In this document: positions 9,070 through 19,969 of the stretch, piece after piece
Layout: each line of letters begins with the position of its first letter
Numbering within the stretch: position 1 is the stretch's first letter
From: Amia ocellicauda
Lineage: Eukaryota > Chordata > Actinopteri > Amiiformes > Amiidae
Reading direction: 5' to 3'
Length of the DNA: 64,000 bases
NCBI RefSeq assembly: GCF_036373705.1
Contig: NW_027102660.1
Span: 186,001 to 250,000 of the forward strand
Made by a program: the position numbers and the translations under genes
The notes under the pieces: model-generated
What the model saw: the letters and a program-made list of their open reading frames with translations, nothing else
The model's database searches: none
What the model was told of the DNA's origin: nothing

Positions 9070-9552
9070 ATGAACACCAGAGAGCTCAACCACATCATGA
9101 ATGCCCTGGCCGGCTCACGGAAACTGTTTCAAGGAGTCTACGCCTGCGATCAGCTGCCTAAATTTAAGATCAAGAATTTACCTGCAATGTACATAATCAA
9201 CACACACCCTAAAAATATGCCCGGAGAACATTGGCTGGCTATTTATCTAAGGGAGGACCACCGTGGTGAATTTTTTGATTCCTATGCAAACCCCCCGGAT
9301 TTCAGACCTTTCCCTCGGAAGATCAATAACTTTCTGCTCAACAACTGTCAAGAAACCATTTACAGCGGTCGTCAAGTACAAAGTCTTCAGACCTTCACTT
9401 GTGGTCAGCACTGTGTGTTTTTCTTATATCATAGATCTAAAGGAAGGTCATACCCCGATATTATGGCCTTGTACAGTGAGGATTTAGGCCAAAATGATAA
9501 AAAAGTGGCAGAGTTTGTCAGTACACTGTGGACCCCCCTTATAACACAATGA
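9070..9552 (+). CDS. PRO: adenain-type cysteine protease
   Basis: 160 codons from ATG 9070 (MNTRELNHIM). An ATG at 9055 is inside the capsid gene's last codons and is less likely to be used. Catalytic residues by alignment to adenovirus protease, counted from the 9055 frame: H59 in GEHWLAIY, D75 in FFDSYANPP, Q109, and C116 in TCGQHCVFF. It would mature capsid and core proteins. Length is close to the usual 160-200 residues. Open here and in E3. Confidence 0.9.
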   Translation: MNTRELNHIMNALAGSRKLFQGVYACDQLPKFKIKNLPAMYIINTHPKNMPGEHWLAIYLREDHRGEFFDSYANPPDFRPFPRKINNFLLNNCQETIYSGRQVQSLQTFTCGQHCVFFLYHRSKGRSYPDIMALYSEDLGQNDKKVAEFVSTLWTPLITQ

Positions 9553-9626
9553 CTTACGACCCTAGCCAGTCATGTATACAGATGGGGTGTTCTTGTGAGG
9601 ATTTTAAAAGATGTCATGCGTGTTAA
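9549..9626 (+). CDS. 25-codon Cys-rich mini-ORF
   Basis: ATG overlaps the protease stop as ATGA, a classic coupled arrangement. The 25 residues (MTYDPSQSCIQMGCSCEDFK and five more) include five Cys and one His within 17 positions, a zinc-binding-like density. It is kept at the same place in E3 (34026-34103) and E4 (49625-49702). Function unknown; it could also be a C-terminal continuation of the protease in related elements. Confidence 0.45.
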   Translation: MTYDPSQSCIQMGCSCEDFKRCHAC

Positions 9627-9670
9627 GGTGAAAAAATAATGAAAACAGCCTTTGAATCATTAGTTTTGTT

Positions 9671-9719
9671 TTTATTCAAAACAATTCTTATACAAAGCAG
9701 GGGTTATGTTATAAATAAA
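9671..9719. terminator. converging poly(A) signals
   Basis: AATAAA on the plus strand at 9714-9719 serves the capsid/protease transcripts. TTTATT at 9671-9676 is AATAAA for the minus-strand late genes. The two transcription units therefore overlap at their ends. The A-rich stretch to about 9760 holds further AATAAA-like words. Nothing else is seen between 9627 and 9889. Confidence 0.6.
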
Positions 9720-9889
9720 TGTACAACATTTGAAAATAAAAAAAAATAAATAAAAAATTGTTTGTCGGGTCATTATTTACAGGGGAGACAAATAAAAACA
9801 TGAGATTAATAAGCTTCCCAACGATGGATAGATCCTGAGGATGGTCGCTAAGCACGGTCAGAGTAATGAGATATCGGAGTCAGATCAGG

Positions 9890-10549
9890 CTACACCTCTT
9901 TACACAGATGGATTTTTTGTCGCGTTTCCTGGTTAGGAACTGTGGATTGGGGCATGTTCAGACAGGCCATCGCCTGTAGGAAAGCATTCCAGCCTACAGG
10001 TCGGCGACTCTCGGGTACCTTATTAGTGCTATTGACACTCTTCAACAAATCAAACATGTGTGAACCTTTGATCAGTTGTCCTTTAAAAACAAATTCACCC
10101 TGTTCATTCCAAGCCGTTACCCGCGGTTTCTGAACCATTTTGCGCAGGATATATTCTGCATGTCTCCTGCTTCTGGCCGGCATGTTTCTCAAAACATCCG
10201 TTACAACATCTCCCTCTGAACTCTCAACAGGTTCGGTCACCGCAACATCTTTATCAACCGTACCCCCCGCATCAGCCCCAGAACCATTTTCTTGAGAGGC
10301 CATGGTTAAAGTTAAAATGTTTTGATCTTTTTCACCCTGTCTAACCAGACGGAGGTAACGCTGTAACGTGTTGGTATACAACTGGGCTTTGGAATACTGA
10401 TTTAAATCGGCCCTGGCCTGTATAGCTTTCATTTCAGAGTCCAGGTTGTTTTCGGCCGTTTGTCTAATGGGCTCTTGCCCGACAACATTTTTTCTCAGTT
10501 TCTCAAGCTGCTCCTGAGGGATCAAAAACATTTTCTGAGCATATTCCAT
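9890..10549 (-). CDS. conserved Polinton late protein, 219 aa
   Basis: Starts MEYAQKMFLIPQEQL. The N-terminal 85 residues are helical and likely coiled coil; a Gly/Asp/Glu-rich linker follows; the C-terminal domain (about 120-219) has RPVGWNAFLQAM and LNMPQSTVPN, a pattern that recurs in animal Polintons beside the ATPase gene. Probably a virion or packaging protein; the exact role is unknown. Its 3' end faces the mini-ORF across the shared poly(A) region. Open in E1, E3 and E4. Confidence 0.6.
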   Translation of the reverse strand: MEYAQKMFLIPQEQLEKLRKNVVGQEPIRQTAENNLDSEMKAIQARADLNQYSKAQLYTNTLQRYLRLVRQGEKDQNILTLTMASQENGSGADAGGTVDKDVAVTEPVESSEGDVVTDVLRNMPARSRRHAEYILRKMVQKPRVTAWNEQGEFVFKGQLIKGSHMFDLLKSVNSTNKVPESRRPVGWNAFLQAMACLNMPQSTVPNQETRQKIHLCKEV

Positions 10550-10551
10550 TA

Positions 10552-10887
10552 TTAACCCACTCTGGAAGCTAGAAGACTGGTTAGGAAAGGCACGGCTATG
10601 CTCAACAGCGGTCCTATAAAACCCCTGGTTTGATTAATCTTCTTTCTTTTTCTTTTAATAGAATACTTCTTATTAGCGATGATCTTGATAACCGCTTTTT
10701 GTTTTTTGAGTTTAGAATGTTAAGAAGGGGTTAGGGGTATATTACCGTGTAAGATGTTAAAAGCTATTTCACACATGGTCTCGATCAAATCCGAGGGGGC
10801 CCCTGCCAGCACAGCTTTCCTATGGCGCAGGCTCCCCTCAAATAACATTTGCAAAAGTGGCAGATTTCTTTTAATCCGAACAGACAT
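10552..10887 (-). pseudogene. small basic late protein (fossil)
   Basis: Corresponds to the 111-codon open gene at 50628-50963 in E4, described there. It sits between the ATPase and the 219-aa gene, two bases from the latter. Broken about once in this copy. Confidence 0.6.
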
Positions 10888-10893
10888 TCTTAT

Positions 10894-11565
10894 TTATTTC
10901 CTTTTCTTTAGCACATACACTGCCGGCCAATCGGGCGGGCACAAACCTGTTCTGAGGCGAAAGTCTTCTGGGGTTTGTGCTTTTAAGTCCGCAATCAAGT
11001 ACCCGTAGGGTTTTTTGGTGGCATCCTCAAATGCCTCCAAAAAGAACTTGGTCTGGTTAGGGTACATTTGACGAGCCAAGACGGTGACCTGTAGTTTATC
11101 TCTGGGGTTTTTAAAAAGAATTATATAATTGGCATTTAAATTAATAGTGCGGCTTTTTTTACCTTGAAAAAATAGATTTTGAACTAAATAAAGAATACTT
11201 AAATTCCTATGATGAGTGTACTTTGTGAAAGCTTTTTCCACTTCACTGTTGTCACCGGCCTGCTCCATCAGGTCATCAAGGATCACTAGGTTAGTTTGAC
11301 CGGGCGGGAACAAGTCATCGTCTTACAACGAGGCGGGGAGACCTTGCACAAATTTCAGATTATTTTTTTTCGAAGCCAAATCATCGTAGAGAGGTTGCCA
11401 GCAAGAGTAACACCACACTATGTTGTCAAGAGCTTGGGACACGGTTGCGACCACATCTTCTATGATGTTCCTTATAAGATAGCTCTTCCCCGAATTGGAG
11501 GGACCAGCTATAATACAGGAGAAAGGGTGTTGAAGTCTGTTATCAAAACCACCGCTAATATCCAT
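10894..11565 (-). pseudogene. ATP: A32-type DNA-packaging ATPase (fossil)
   Basis: Matches the intact E4 gene (50970-51641). Walker A GPSNSGKS and Walker B VILDDLM are both visible. Its start overlaps the end of the polymerase gene by about ten bases. Broken about once in this copy. Confidence 0.85.
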
Positions 11566-13405
11566 AAGGCAGAGTGGTATAATCAGTCTTCAACACTCCT
11601 TTATTGTACACCACCCTGAACCGTTTGTTTAGTGATCTATTTTCCAACGTGTACTCCTTTTTATTGCGATAGATCTGATTTCCGGCTGTAATAATCTCAC
11701 GAGGAGGCGCGTCTTTCTCGGTTACAAAACTTTCTACCAGGGTCGTCAGAGACTTGATGTTAATGAGCTTGTTGTTACAATGGTTCAGAGTGAAACCCTT
11801 AACTTTCATACAGGTCTTACCCGCAGCCGTTCTGTATGCGTCTTAGGACCCCCTGAAACAAACTCCACTATGTGGTCCTGAGGATCTAGTTCGCTCGTTA
11901 ACTCCCCAAGGTAGTCCCCGAGGGGAGGGACCCAATCCCCTGGCCTGGTGACAAAGATTACAGAGTCAGAATCATGATAGAGTGTGCGTTCCTGCAACTG
12001 ATCCATTAAGTTGTACAGTTCAAGCCGGGCGTAAGCCGTGGTAAAAACCGCTATGAAAACATTAACGTTCCCCTGTTTGGTGGGGAAATCTTTAGGGGCC
12101 CTCCACTGGACCTGTGCCACGTGGTCATTTAAGAATTGAAAGTGTGATACTGCATGTTGTTTGGAAAACATAAATTCTATAAACTGTTCAGGGGTTTTAA
12201 TCAAGGTTGTGTTTAGACGGTAATTTCTTTCCCCAAACTTACCCCACAGACTGTTTAAAATCAGTTTGGACATTTGTCTCTTGGCGGGGTTTACAGTTAT
12301 GTTCCTGCAACTTGGTGATGTCTGAAAAGGCAACCCTCTGTTGAGAGTTTAAGCCAGCCCTCTGATGAAGCGTTAAAGCCTCTTGCAGAGCTTGGGGTTC
12401 AGGGATGTCGGGGGTGAGTAGTTTTATTAAACTGTAAGCAAAACAGAGCTTATTGTCCCCACTGGAACTCACCACTAATTGCCTGAGCTTGGTCCTAATT
12501 ATGTCGTTCTACAAGCATTTCGACAGTCTTCTAAGCGCCCCACCCTCAGGGTTACGAACCACATTCATTACCAGAGACAGACTTTCATCAGCTAAGATGG
12601 CTGCGTTACTTTGCAATAACGCTTCGATTTTAGCCAGACATCTAAATTATCTCCACTCAGCATTACAGATGCTAAACAAATCATCCCCTCTGAGTTCTAA
12701 CTGTACAACATCTCGAGGTCTGACCCTTTCAGCAACCTGTTCAAGCATTTTCTGCAAAGCCTCGTGTATGTTGACAAATATTTCTGCATAATTGTCACAA
12801 TTTAAAAGTTCTGCAAAATTAAAACACTGAATCATTTCAAAATTGTTATAGGCCGGTCTATCTATAATCACGGGATCACTGGTACTCTTGGACACATCAT
12901 CATTTTGAACAAAGCCTTCACCCCCTACATTCTCACAGAGCATGTCCTCCACAGCCTTATCAGTCTCAGAACCCTCCACATTCCGAACACCCCCACTGCT
13001 GACATCTACAAAACCCCCTTTTTGAGGAGGCTCATTTAAAGCCTGTAAAAGTCCTTCAAAGATATCCAACCGGTTAATGTCAAGACCCTCCTCTATAGTG
13101 ATGGCTGCTTCTGCCGCCATCCTGTGTTCTAATTGTTTCAAATCATTTATAATAGGGGCAGAATTTGGTCGGGGTAGCTCCTCCAAAGACTCCACCATTT
13201 CAAACAAATCGGGGTGAACTAGGGGGTGAACCTCTATAAGCGCTACCGGTGGGAGGTGGTTATTTAGATCATTGACCATCTGTAACAGGTCGGGGTTCAC
13301 AGGTAAGTCTGTTAATTCACATTCTATCGGTGGTAATTGGGGGTTATTTAAATCATTTATCATTTGTAATAGTTCCAGGTTCATTGGGACATCAGAGGAG
13401 TTCAC
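11555..13405 (-). pseudogene. POLB: DNA polymerase B remnant (E1)
   Basis: Carries the palm and thumb part (LILNSLWGKFGE and the YHDSDSV metal-binding motif) and the N-terminal region with its three short repeats. The exonuclease and Cys-rich parts seen in E4 are not represented, so this is a shortened, broken copy with roughly three or more breaks. E3 shares the same form. Confidence 0.8.
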
Positions 13406-13508
13406 AACAGGGCCGGGGATGTTCTCTCGGGAAGGTCTTTTTGGGGCCCTAGCTTGTTCATAATCCTTTAGTTTGTGAGTTCTTTTACCAAGTCAGGACA
13501 TTTTTTAA

Positions 13509-13514
13509 TTTATT
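13509..13514 (-). terminator. poly(A) signal of the Pro/Ser-rich gene
   Basis: TTTATT on the plus strand reads AATAAA on the minus strand, about 55 bases past that gene's stop, in a T-rich stretch that separates it from the polymerase gene. Confidence 0.45.
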
Positions 13515-13567
13515 TTTTATTTTTCCAACAACCCACAATAGTAAGGCGTTTTGTGTCTATTAAAACA

Positions 13568-14150
13568 TTAAATACGGTACAATTCGTTAGTAAGGGTATT
13601 AATAAGGGTGTTTTGGCTCTCTATCACCAGGTTTTGCCCCACTAACACAAGTCTTTGATTTTGTAACAAAGTATGTAGCAACTCATGCCGACCTTCAGGA
13701 AGTAGCTCCGGGGGCTGGTGGCCTGGCTCAGCTTCAAAGGATGGTCGCTCCGGTAAATCTCGGTCGAAGGAGGCAGGGAGCGAGTGTATACTCATGGACG
13801 GAGACCAAGAAGGCCTTTGCGGTGACACCCTGGCCAAGCGCGGGGTTACTGTTTCGCGTTTCGGTAGCCAAGAAACGGGTCTGGGGGGACGATGTTGAAA
13901 CTAGGCCGTCGTTGGGTGGTGTGTCAGCCCTGACTGACGGCGACCCCTGAGGTTGTTGGATGCCTGTATTTGTTCGGCCCGACAATGCGGCGGGCTGAAT
14001 CTGGGGTGTTGAATTACCCCCAGAAGGCTGTGGCCTGAGTAGATGTTGGGGGGTCTCCAAGACCATCGTGGGGGATCCTCTCGGTGATCTCACCGGGAAA
14101 GATGTTTGATCCCACTTAGACGGGGTAATTGTCCTCAATAGCTCATTCAC
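13568..14150 (-). pseudogene. Pro/Ser-rich disordered protein (fossil)
   Basis: Homologous to the 193-codon open gene in E2 and E4 (see 55926-56507). Broken about once here. The poly(A) signal near 13510 follows it. Confidence 0.55.
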
Positions 14151-15785
14151 AGAATGACTATCCCAAGAGTCTTGGGAAGAATAAAAATATACATTACATT
14201 TACATCTTTAAACGGCGACAGAAATCAAACTTAAAACAACATGTCCAGGACATTCAAAACCTTTAGCTTTTTTAGACCTTTGAAAATAGCCTTAGACATT
14301 CACTACAACGCCTTATTATTTACAGACAATATATTTATTAGGACTTGATAATAAATTTAAAACAGAGAAGCCGCTGTAAATAAACTGTTTCTTAAATGTT
14401 CTTTAAATACTGTAATATTGTTAATAAAACACACACACACACAACAACATTTCATTTTTAAACGAACCTTCCAAGTGTAAACGCTTCCTGATCCCGGGAC
14501 TTCCTGTTTCACAAACGTTTTCACGATCTGTTTAAATATTAAATACAATGAACACCTTCAAGCCTTTTCCTACAACCACTTTAAAACAGAAGTATAATAG
14601 CGGGAGATAAGCCAAACAACTTACTAAACCCTTTCGGACGGCTTTACTTCCTAACCAGACGGTACGGCAATCGGTCATTTCTAAACACGTTCCCCAGAAA
14701 CAAGCCTAGACCTGTCCGGACTTCTAAAGATCTTTCCCAGAACCCCCCGCCCTACAGGAAACGGTCACCCATCGCTTAAATATTAGCCCTCAACGGGCAA
14801 ACAAAGCCCTTTTAAAAACATTAAAGTTTGAAAGATCTTACTTACCTCCACAGAATAATCGTTTCTTATGTTTTTCGGCTGGTTTAGCTTTTTGCACCAC
14901 TGTGAAGGTAAGAGACATGTTTAACCTTTAACCACACCGCTTTATAAAAAGCTTTAACCTCTTACAGGCTGCAGATATATACTCACAGCTATCAGATACC
15001 GGGGCTGACGGCCTTTCAGATTCTTGAAAGGTTACGGTTCTCGAAGGTAAAACGAAACAAGCCCTCGATGTGGAAGGCCTTTCGTTGTCTCGAACCACGT
15101 TTCTTAATACTGTTAGACAGGATAATTTTTTAAAATTAACAAAACTGGACTCAAACATCTTACAGAAACGTTATACAAACAAACAGGGGTTTAGTTCTTA
15201 CCCGGTCGGCAGACAGCCTGTCTAGGGACAACCACTTCTCTTGGTCGATCCTTGGAGACATTAATCACAGGCCTTTCGATAGTTTCTGTGTAATTAAAGA
15301 GACCGGCATTAATATATATTAAAACGTTTTCATAACTCTAATGAGCCGCTTCAAACCACACACACCCATGCATAAGAACCCATGAGCGCAAACACAAAAA
15401 TCTTACCGTCGTTGTTCCAGATGATCTCCTCAGCGTTGGGAATTAACTCCTGTTGACTGGCTGAAAAATTATTTTACAGAACTTAAAACAGATGTTATAG
15501 CCTTATTTACAATACATGCACACAACACGCTCTGAGTCAATGAAAAGAATCTGAAGACTTGCCTAAAAACTCGTTTAAATCGAATCGCTGATGTTGTTTC
15601 CGGACATTGTTGATCTTTAGTCTTAAATCGAAAGGTCAGTATGAGTCTGTCGAGCTGAAGACCAGACCTTCATACTTATACTGATGGCCACATGCCGGAT
15701 CTGCTTGTAAGGCATTGTTCTGGTCTGGCCTTTGTGCCGCCCTGTTACCAATTAACATATCAAAACCAACCAATAAAATGACACT
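14151..15785 (-). other. right arm with spliced-looking minus-strand transcript
   Basis: No long frame, but a series of strong splice signals on the minus strand. Donors: GCAAGT near 15562, GTAAGA at 15406, GTAAGAA at 15201, GTGAGTA at 14986, GTAAGTAAG at 14845. Acceptors, each after a pyrimidine tract with CAG or TAG: near 15460, 15285, 15109, 14899 and 14751. They outline short exons (45-125 bases) starting at an ATG at 15605-15607. A TATA box, TATAAGTA (15673-15680), and two inverted CCAAT boxes (15748-15752, 15770-15774) lie upstream of that ATG. A (CA)n run occurs near 14430. Product unrecognised. Conserved in E2-E4. Confidence 0.5.
15673..15774 (-). promoter_or_regulatory. right-arm promoter (TATA plus two CCAAT boxes)
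   Basis: TATAAGTA with two ATTGG elements 70-100 bases further upstream on the minus strand, a textbook spacing for a vertebrate Pol II promoter. An imperfect inverted repeat AGACCAGACC/GGTCTGGCC surrounds the TATA box. The same block recurs near 25072, 40153 and 58033. Confidence 0.5.
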
Positions 15786-16180
15786 GCATCAAATTTCAAA
15801 TAGAAACCAAGATGGAGACGATCTCTCTCCTCTCTACTCTAAACTTTTATTAGAACCTTTTGGTCTCTCAAAAAAACATTTTTAAACATCAAGACCTATA
15901 GTCAACAACCACTAAGAATATTTCAGGCCTTTATAAGCACTAAAAAACAACCTGAGCCTAGAAAATAACTATAAAGATCAAAAATAACTAGCGCTTTTAC
16001 AGTGATTTTTTTTTTTTTTTTATAGCGATGCTATGTTTGGTATTAAACAAGTCACAAACTACTCAGAACAGCGTTTATCCCCGCAAAAGATATATTTGGG
16101 TTTATTTTACAAAGCTTATAAATTATATAGGTTAAACGTATTCTGAATGTTTTGATATCACACGCCATACCAACTGTTGT
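15786..16180. other. A/T-rich tail of E1, no gene
   Basis: Non-coding, A/T-rich, with a T homopolymer at about 16005-16021. It passes into tRNA spacer text at about 16180 with no TIR. I see no gene or structured RNA in it. Confidence 0.6.
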
Positions 16181-16478
16181 CTTCTACACCTTACGGTAGC
16201 AACAAATCTAACTACTGCTTTACTTTAACAATAATAATGACGGCGACCACGATGACAACAAGAACAACAACAACAAGAACAACAACAACAAAATCATCAT
16301 CATCATCATCATCAGATTTTAATTAAAAGTGGCTACACCAGCGTTTACAATTTCAACCTGTCGACGGACGGACGCTCTGAGTGCATCGATTGCGGGCACT
16401 CCAATGAAGAAAAGACACCCACCGCCTCCGGGGAACCACGAGGGCAAGAATGACGAAAAGGGCCAGCCCACAGTAGGC

Positions 16479-16551
16479 TGTTTCCGCCCGGTTTCGAACC
16501 GGGGACCTTTCGCGCGTTAGGCGAACGTGATAACCGCTACACTACGGAAAC
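16479..16551 (-). tRNA. tRNA-Val (AAC)
   Basis: Identical over 73 nt to the gene at 205-277: all stems pair, canonical A and B boxes, and a TTTT run about 20 bases downstream. Likely transcribable. Confidence 0.95.
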
Positions 16552-17422
16552 TGACACCGCTGCCTCTTGCTTCAAATGGTTACCGTTAAAGCCTGCTGGT
16601 AAAACGGGCTCAGGTGTTTCAGGTCGGCTAGGCTGTGAGATGGCGTCTGAAGTGCGGCGAAAGGATGCCATTTTCACTGACCTGTTTGGCATTGCTAAAG
16701 GGCACATCAGGACACTTCGGAAACTCTTTTAAAGGCAGGACGCCCTGCGCTCTGACAGTGCCTGCACTTAACCCAACAAGGTGATGCTGAATGGCTTGTT
16801 CAAACGTCTGGTGGTCTTCCTTCACCACCAGACTATCAGAGCTATTGTGCCTTCTACACCTTACGGTAGCAACAAATCTAACTACTGCTTTACTTTAACA
16901 TTAATAATGACGGCGACTACGACGACAACAAGAATAACAACAACAACATCATCATCATCAGATTTTAATTAAAAGTGGCTACACCAGCGTTTACAATTTC
17001 AACCTGTCGATGGACGAACGCTCTGAGTGCACGGATTTCGGGACACTTCGGAAACTCTTTCAAAGGCAGGACGACCTGCGCTCTGACAGTGCCTGCGTTT
17101 AGCCCTACAAGGTGATGCTGAATGGCTTGTTCAAACGGCTGGTGGTCTTCCGTCACCACCAGACTATCAGAGCTATACTGCGCCTTCAACTACATAAGAG
17201 TAACAGCAATGTCGCCGATCCTGCTACGGTCGTATTGTAACGCAACAACATGTATCGATTTTAAAAGTGTCAGTTCCGGTGCCTCGCAAAGCTACCCTTC
17301 TGCGATCGTTTGTTCTCAAGGTCAGGATTTCTTGCCACTCCGAGGAAGAGAAAACGACGGCCGGCCTTGGGGCAGAGAGATGGCGACGGGTAACACGGCA
17401 CTGGCACGCATGCACCGCGGGT

Positions 17423-17495
17423 TGTTTTCGCCCGGTTTCGAACCAGGGACCTTTCGCGTGTGAGGCGAACGTGATAGCCACTACACTACGGAAAC
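17423..17495 (-). tRNA. tRNA-Val (CAC)
   Basis: CAC anticodon with clean anticodon and T arms (one wobble). One C-A mismatch in the acceptor stem is not shared by the block IV counterpart at 41903, so it arose after duplication. Confidence 0.87.
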
Positions 17496-18384
17496 CGACC
17501 CGTCCTGGTGTTTCAAATGGCTCCCATCGAAGCCGGCTGGTAAAACGCGCACAGGGGTTTCCCGTGGGCCAGCCTGTGAGATAAAGGTTTCTATTTTCAC
17601 TGACCTATTTTGCATTGCTCAAGGGCACATCAGGACACTTTGGAAACTCTTTCAAAGGAAGAACGCCCTGAGCTATGACAAGACTTACACTTACCCCAAC
17701 AAGGTGATGTTCAATGGCTTGTTCAAACAGCTGCTGCTCGTCTTGTGCCACCATCAGACAATCACAAAGCTATTGTGCCTTCTACACCTTACGGTAGCAA
17801 CAAATCTAACTACTGCTTTACTTTAACAATAATAATGACGGCGACCACGACGACAACAAGAAAAACAAGAACAACAACAACAACAAGAACAAGAACAACA
17901 ACATCATCATCATCATCATCATATTTCAATTAAAAGTGGCTACACCAGCGTTTACAATTTCAACCTGTCGACGGACGGACGCTCTGAGTGCACCGATTTC
18001 GGGACACTTAGGAAACTCTATCAAAGGCAGGTCGCCCTGCGCTCTGACAGTGCCTGCACTTAGCCCAACAAGGTGATGCTGAATGGCTTGTTCAAACGGC
18101 TGGAGGTCCTCCGTCACCACCAGACTATCAGAGCTATACTGCGCCTTCGACTACATAAGAGTAACAGCAATGTCGCTGATCCTGCTACGGTCGTATTGTA
18201 ACAGCTACAACATGTATCGATTTTAAAAGTGTGAGTTCCAGCGCCTCGCAAAGCTACCCTTCTGCGATCGTTTGTTCTCAAGGTCAGGATTTCTTGCCAC
18301 TCCGAGGAAGAGAAAACGACGGCCTGCCTTGGGGCAGAGAGATGGCGACGGGTAACATGGCACTGGCACGCGTGCACCGCGGGT

Positions 18385-18457
18385 TGTTTCCGCCCGGTTT
18401 CGAACCGGGGACCTTTCGCGTGTGAGGCAAACGTGATAGCCACTACACTACGGAAAA
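18385..18457 (-). tRNA. tRNA-Val (CAC)
   Basis: Same variant as 2121-2193 and 42865-42937, with the extra T at the 5' end. Canonical B box and CAC loop. Confidence 0.87.
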
Positions 18458-18752
18458 CGACCCGTCCTGGCGTTTCGAATGCCTCCCATCGAAGCAGGCT
18501 GATAAAACGCGCACAGGCGTTTCCCGTGGGCCAGCCTGTGAGATATAGGTTTCTATTTTCACTGACCTATTTTGCATTGCTAAAGGGCACATCAGGACAC
18601 TTCGGAAACTCTTTCAAAGGCAGGACGCCCTGCGCTCTGACAGTGCCTGCACTTAACCCAACAAGGTGATGCTGAATGGCTTGTTCAAACGGCTGGTGGT
18701 CTTCCGTCTCCACCAGACTATGAGAGCTATACTGCGCCTTCAACTACATAAG

Positions 18753-18937
18753 AGTAGATAGTAGGGTTTTTTGGGCGCGGCCTATTTTGTTATGACGTAT
18801 GCCCTAAGCTTATTAATATTCCTACGTCATAATTGGGGGGCGTGATTTTAGGTAGAGTTATTTCCTTAATTATTCCTACGTCATATCCGTCAGAAAGTGT
18901 GCACCCATAAAACCCTGAACAACAAGGCCACCCATAA
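18753..18937 (+). repeat. Polinton left TIR (E2)
   Basis: Same 185-bp terminus as E1 with one or two base differences; the three TGACGTA-type sites are kept. Confidence 0.93.
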
Positions 18938-19055
18938 ATACCCCCACCCCTCTGAAGGCAACGCCCCGAAACTCTCCTCTCTATTTAAGAACCCGCGCTT
19001 CTTTTAGGCAATACCTCTTTAATTCTCAGCTTCTGAAACATCCCGCTTCTTCAAC

Positions 19056-19459
19056 ATGTCCAGCGACATCAACATGAAACCCCGCAAGAAACAATCCCGG
19101 AAAGGGTTCCTGTACTCACCAATTTGAAGATTGAACGCTCCTGGGTGTTGTTCTGGGGGGCTCGACGGGGTTACCGCTTTAAAAGGGATCCCAGCTATGT
19201 TGGAGTGGAGCTTCTTGCTTTGGGAGAGAAGGAGGGTACGTTGGAACCTTTTGAGACGGTAATTGAATACTCTTATGAGGACTGGTTGAAGGTGATGGCC
19301 TGGAGAGATCTGGGGCTTGTGGATAAGACTCTAGAAGGCTTGCAAGAGGGTCCAAGAGAATGCGAAATGGAGTCTCCGACTCAGGGTTTTGAAAGGTGTG
19401 AATGGGAAAGCTTGCAGAACTACGACAGACGACGTGTGGGGTTTTGGAGGGGGGTCTGA
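19056..19459 (+). pseudogene. accessory gene A (E2, fossil)
   Basis: Near-identical to 3456-3860. Broken about once; most of the frame, from 19124 onward, still reads open. Confidence 0.6.
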
Positions 19460-19562
19460 CGGCTCAGGGGCTACTCTCTTCTAAGAGGGCGGTGTGTCGT
19501 GACGTAGTGAAGAGATAGGATAAAAGGTGCAACAATTCATTCATGGTTTAAAATTAAAGAGA

Positions 19563-19969
19563 ATGTCTTACCCGAAAGCTGCGGACGTCGACAGGCTCTA
19601 CAGGCCTCTTCAAACCCGGGATCACCCCTGGTTCTATTCCCCAGATTTTGTATACACTCTGGAACCCTTTGACTGTGGTTACTCTCCAAGACCTCAGACC
19701 CCGGTCCCTCAGGACGAAACAACATGCGGTGCGATGGATGTCCAAATGAGTCTCGGGGATCCACAGCCTCTGGAGCTCATGGAGGGCCTTGATTTTGCCG
19801 AACTGTCTACCGTCTGTGCGTCTCAGGAGGGGGTCAGTCCAATGGATGGAGAAACACCCCACAAACCACCAGGCGACCCAATGAGCATCGGACTGTCCCG
19901 GGGGCGTGATGAAGACGCAGGATTTTTGCCCGGGGTATGTGACCAAGTAAGCAGAGTGGTTAAAAGCAT
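19563..19969 (+). pseudogene. accessory gene B, first part only (E2)
   Basis: The N-terminal Pro/Asp-rich part of gene B is present and matches E4. The helical and acidic parts are absent from this copy. The TATA-like box and TGACGTA before it are retained. Confidence 0.65.

Larger units (their letters stand above)
3153..16180 (+). mobile_element. Polinton/Maverick (adintovirus-like) copy E1, right end missing
   Basis: This is a 13-kb fossil of a self-synthesising DNA element. It keeps the left TIR and recognisable versions of all core genes: integrase, capsid proteins, protease, ATPase and polymerase B. Its right end passes straight into tRNA spacer sequence without a TIR. Orientation is given by the integrase and capsid genes. 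I estimate about nine or ten breaks across the coding regions, so it is not functional as it stands. Several genes, including integrase and protease, still read open, which indicates youth. E3 shares its right junction, so that arrangement was duplicated after it arose. Confidence 0.93.
16181..18752. repeat. tRNA-Val tandem array, block II
   Basis: Three minus-strand tRNA-Val genes (AAC, CAC, CAC) with triplet tracts at about 16255-16315, 16918-16962 and 17850-17925. Nearly identical to block IV at an offset of 24,480 bases. The last spacer ends in CATAAG, the target duplication of E2 at 18747-18752. No other gene seen. Confidence 0.9.

Noticed and set aside
16000-16025. T homopolymer near the E1 end as a LINE or SINE tail
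   Set aside because: No LINE or SINE body or target duplication next to it; the run is part of the element, since E2, E3 and E4 have it at the same place with small length changes.
3153-16180. An integrated adenovirus
   Set aside because: Protease, hexon-like and penton-like genes are present, but a retroviral-type integrase with chromodomain, Polinton-type polymerase, 6-bp target duplication and short TIRs identify a Polinton/adintovirus.
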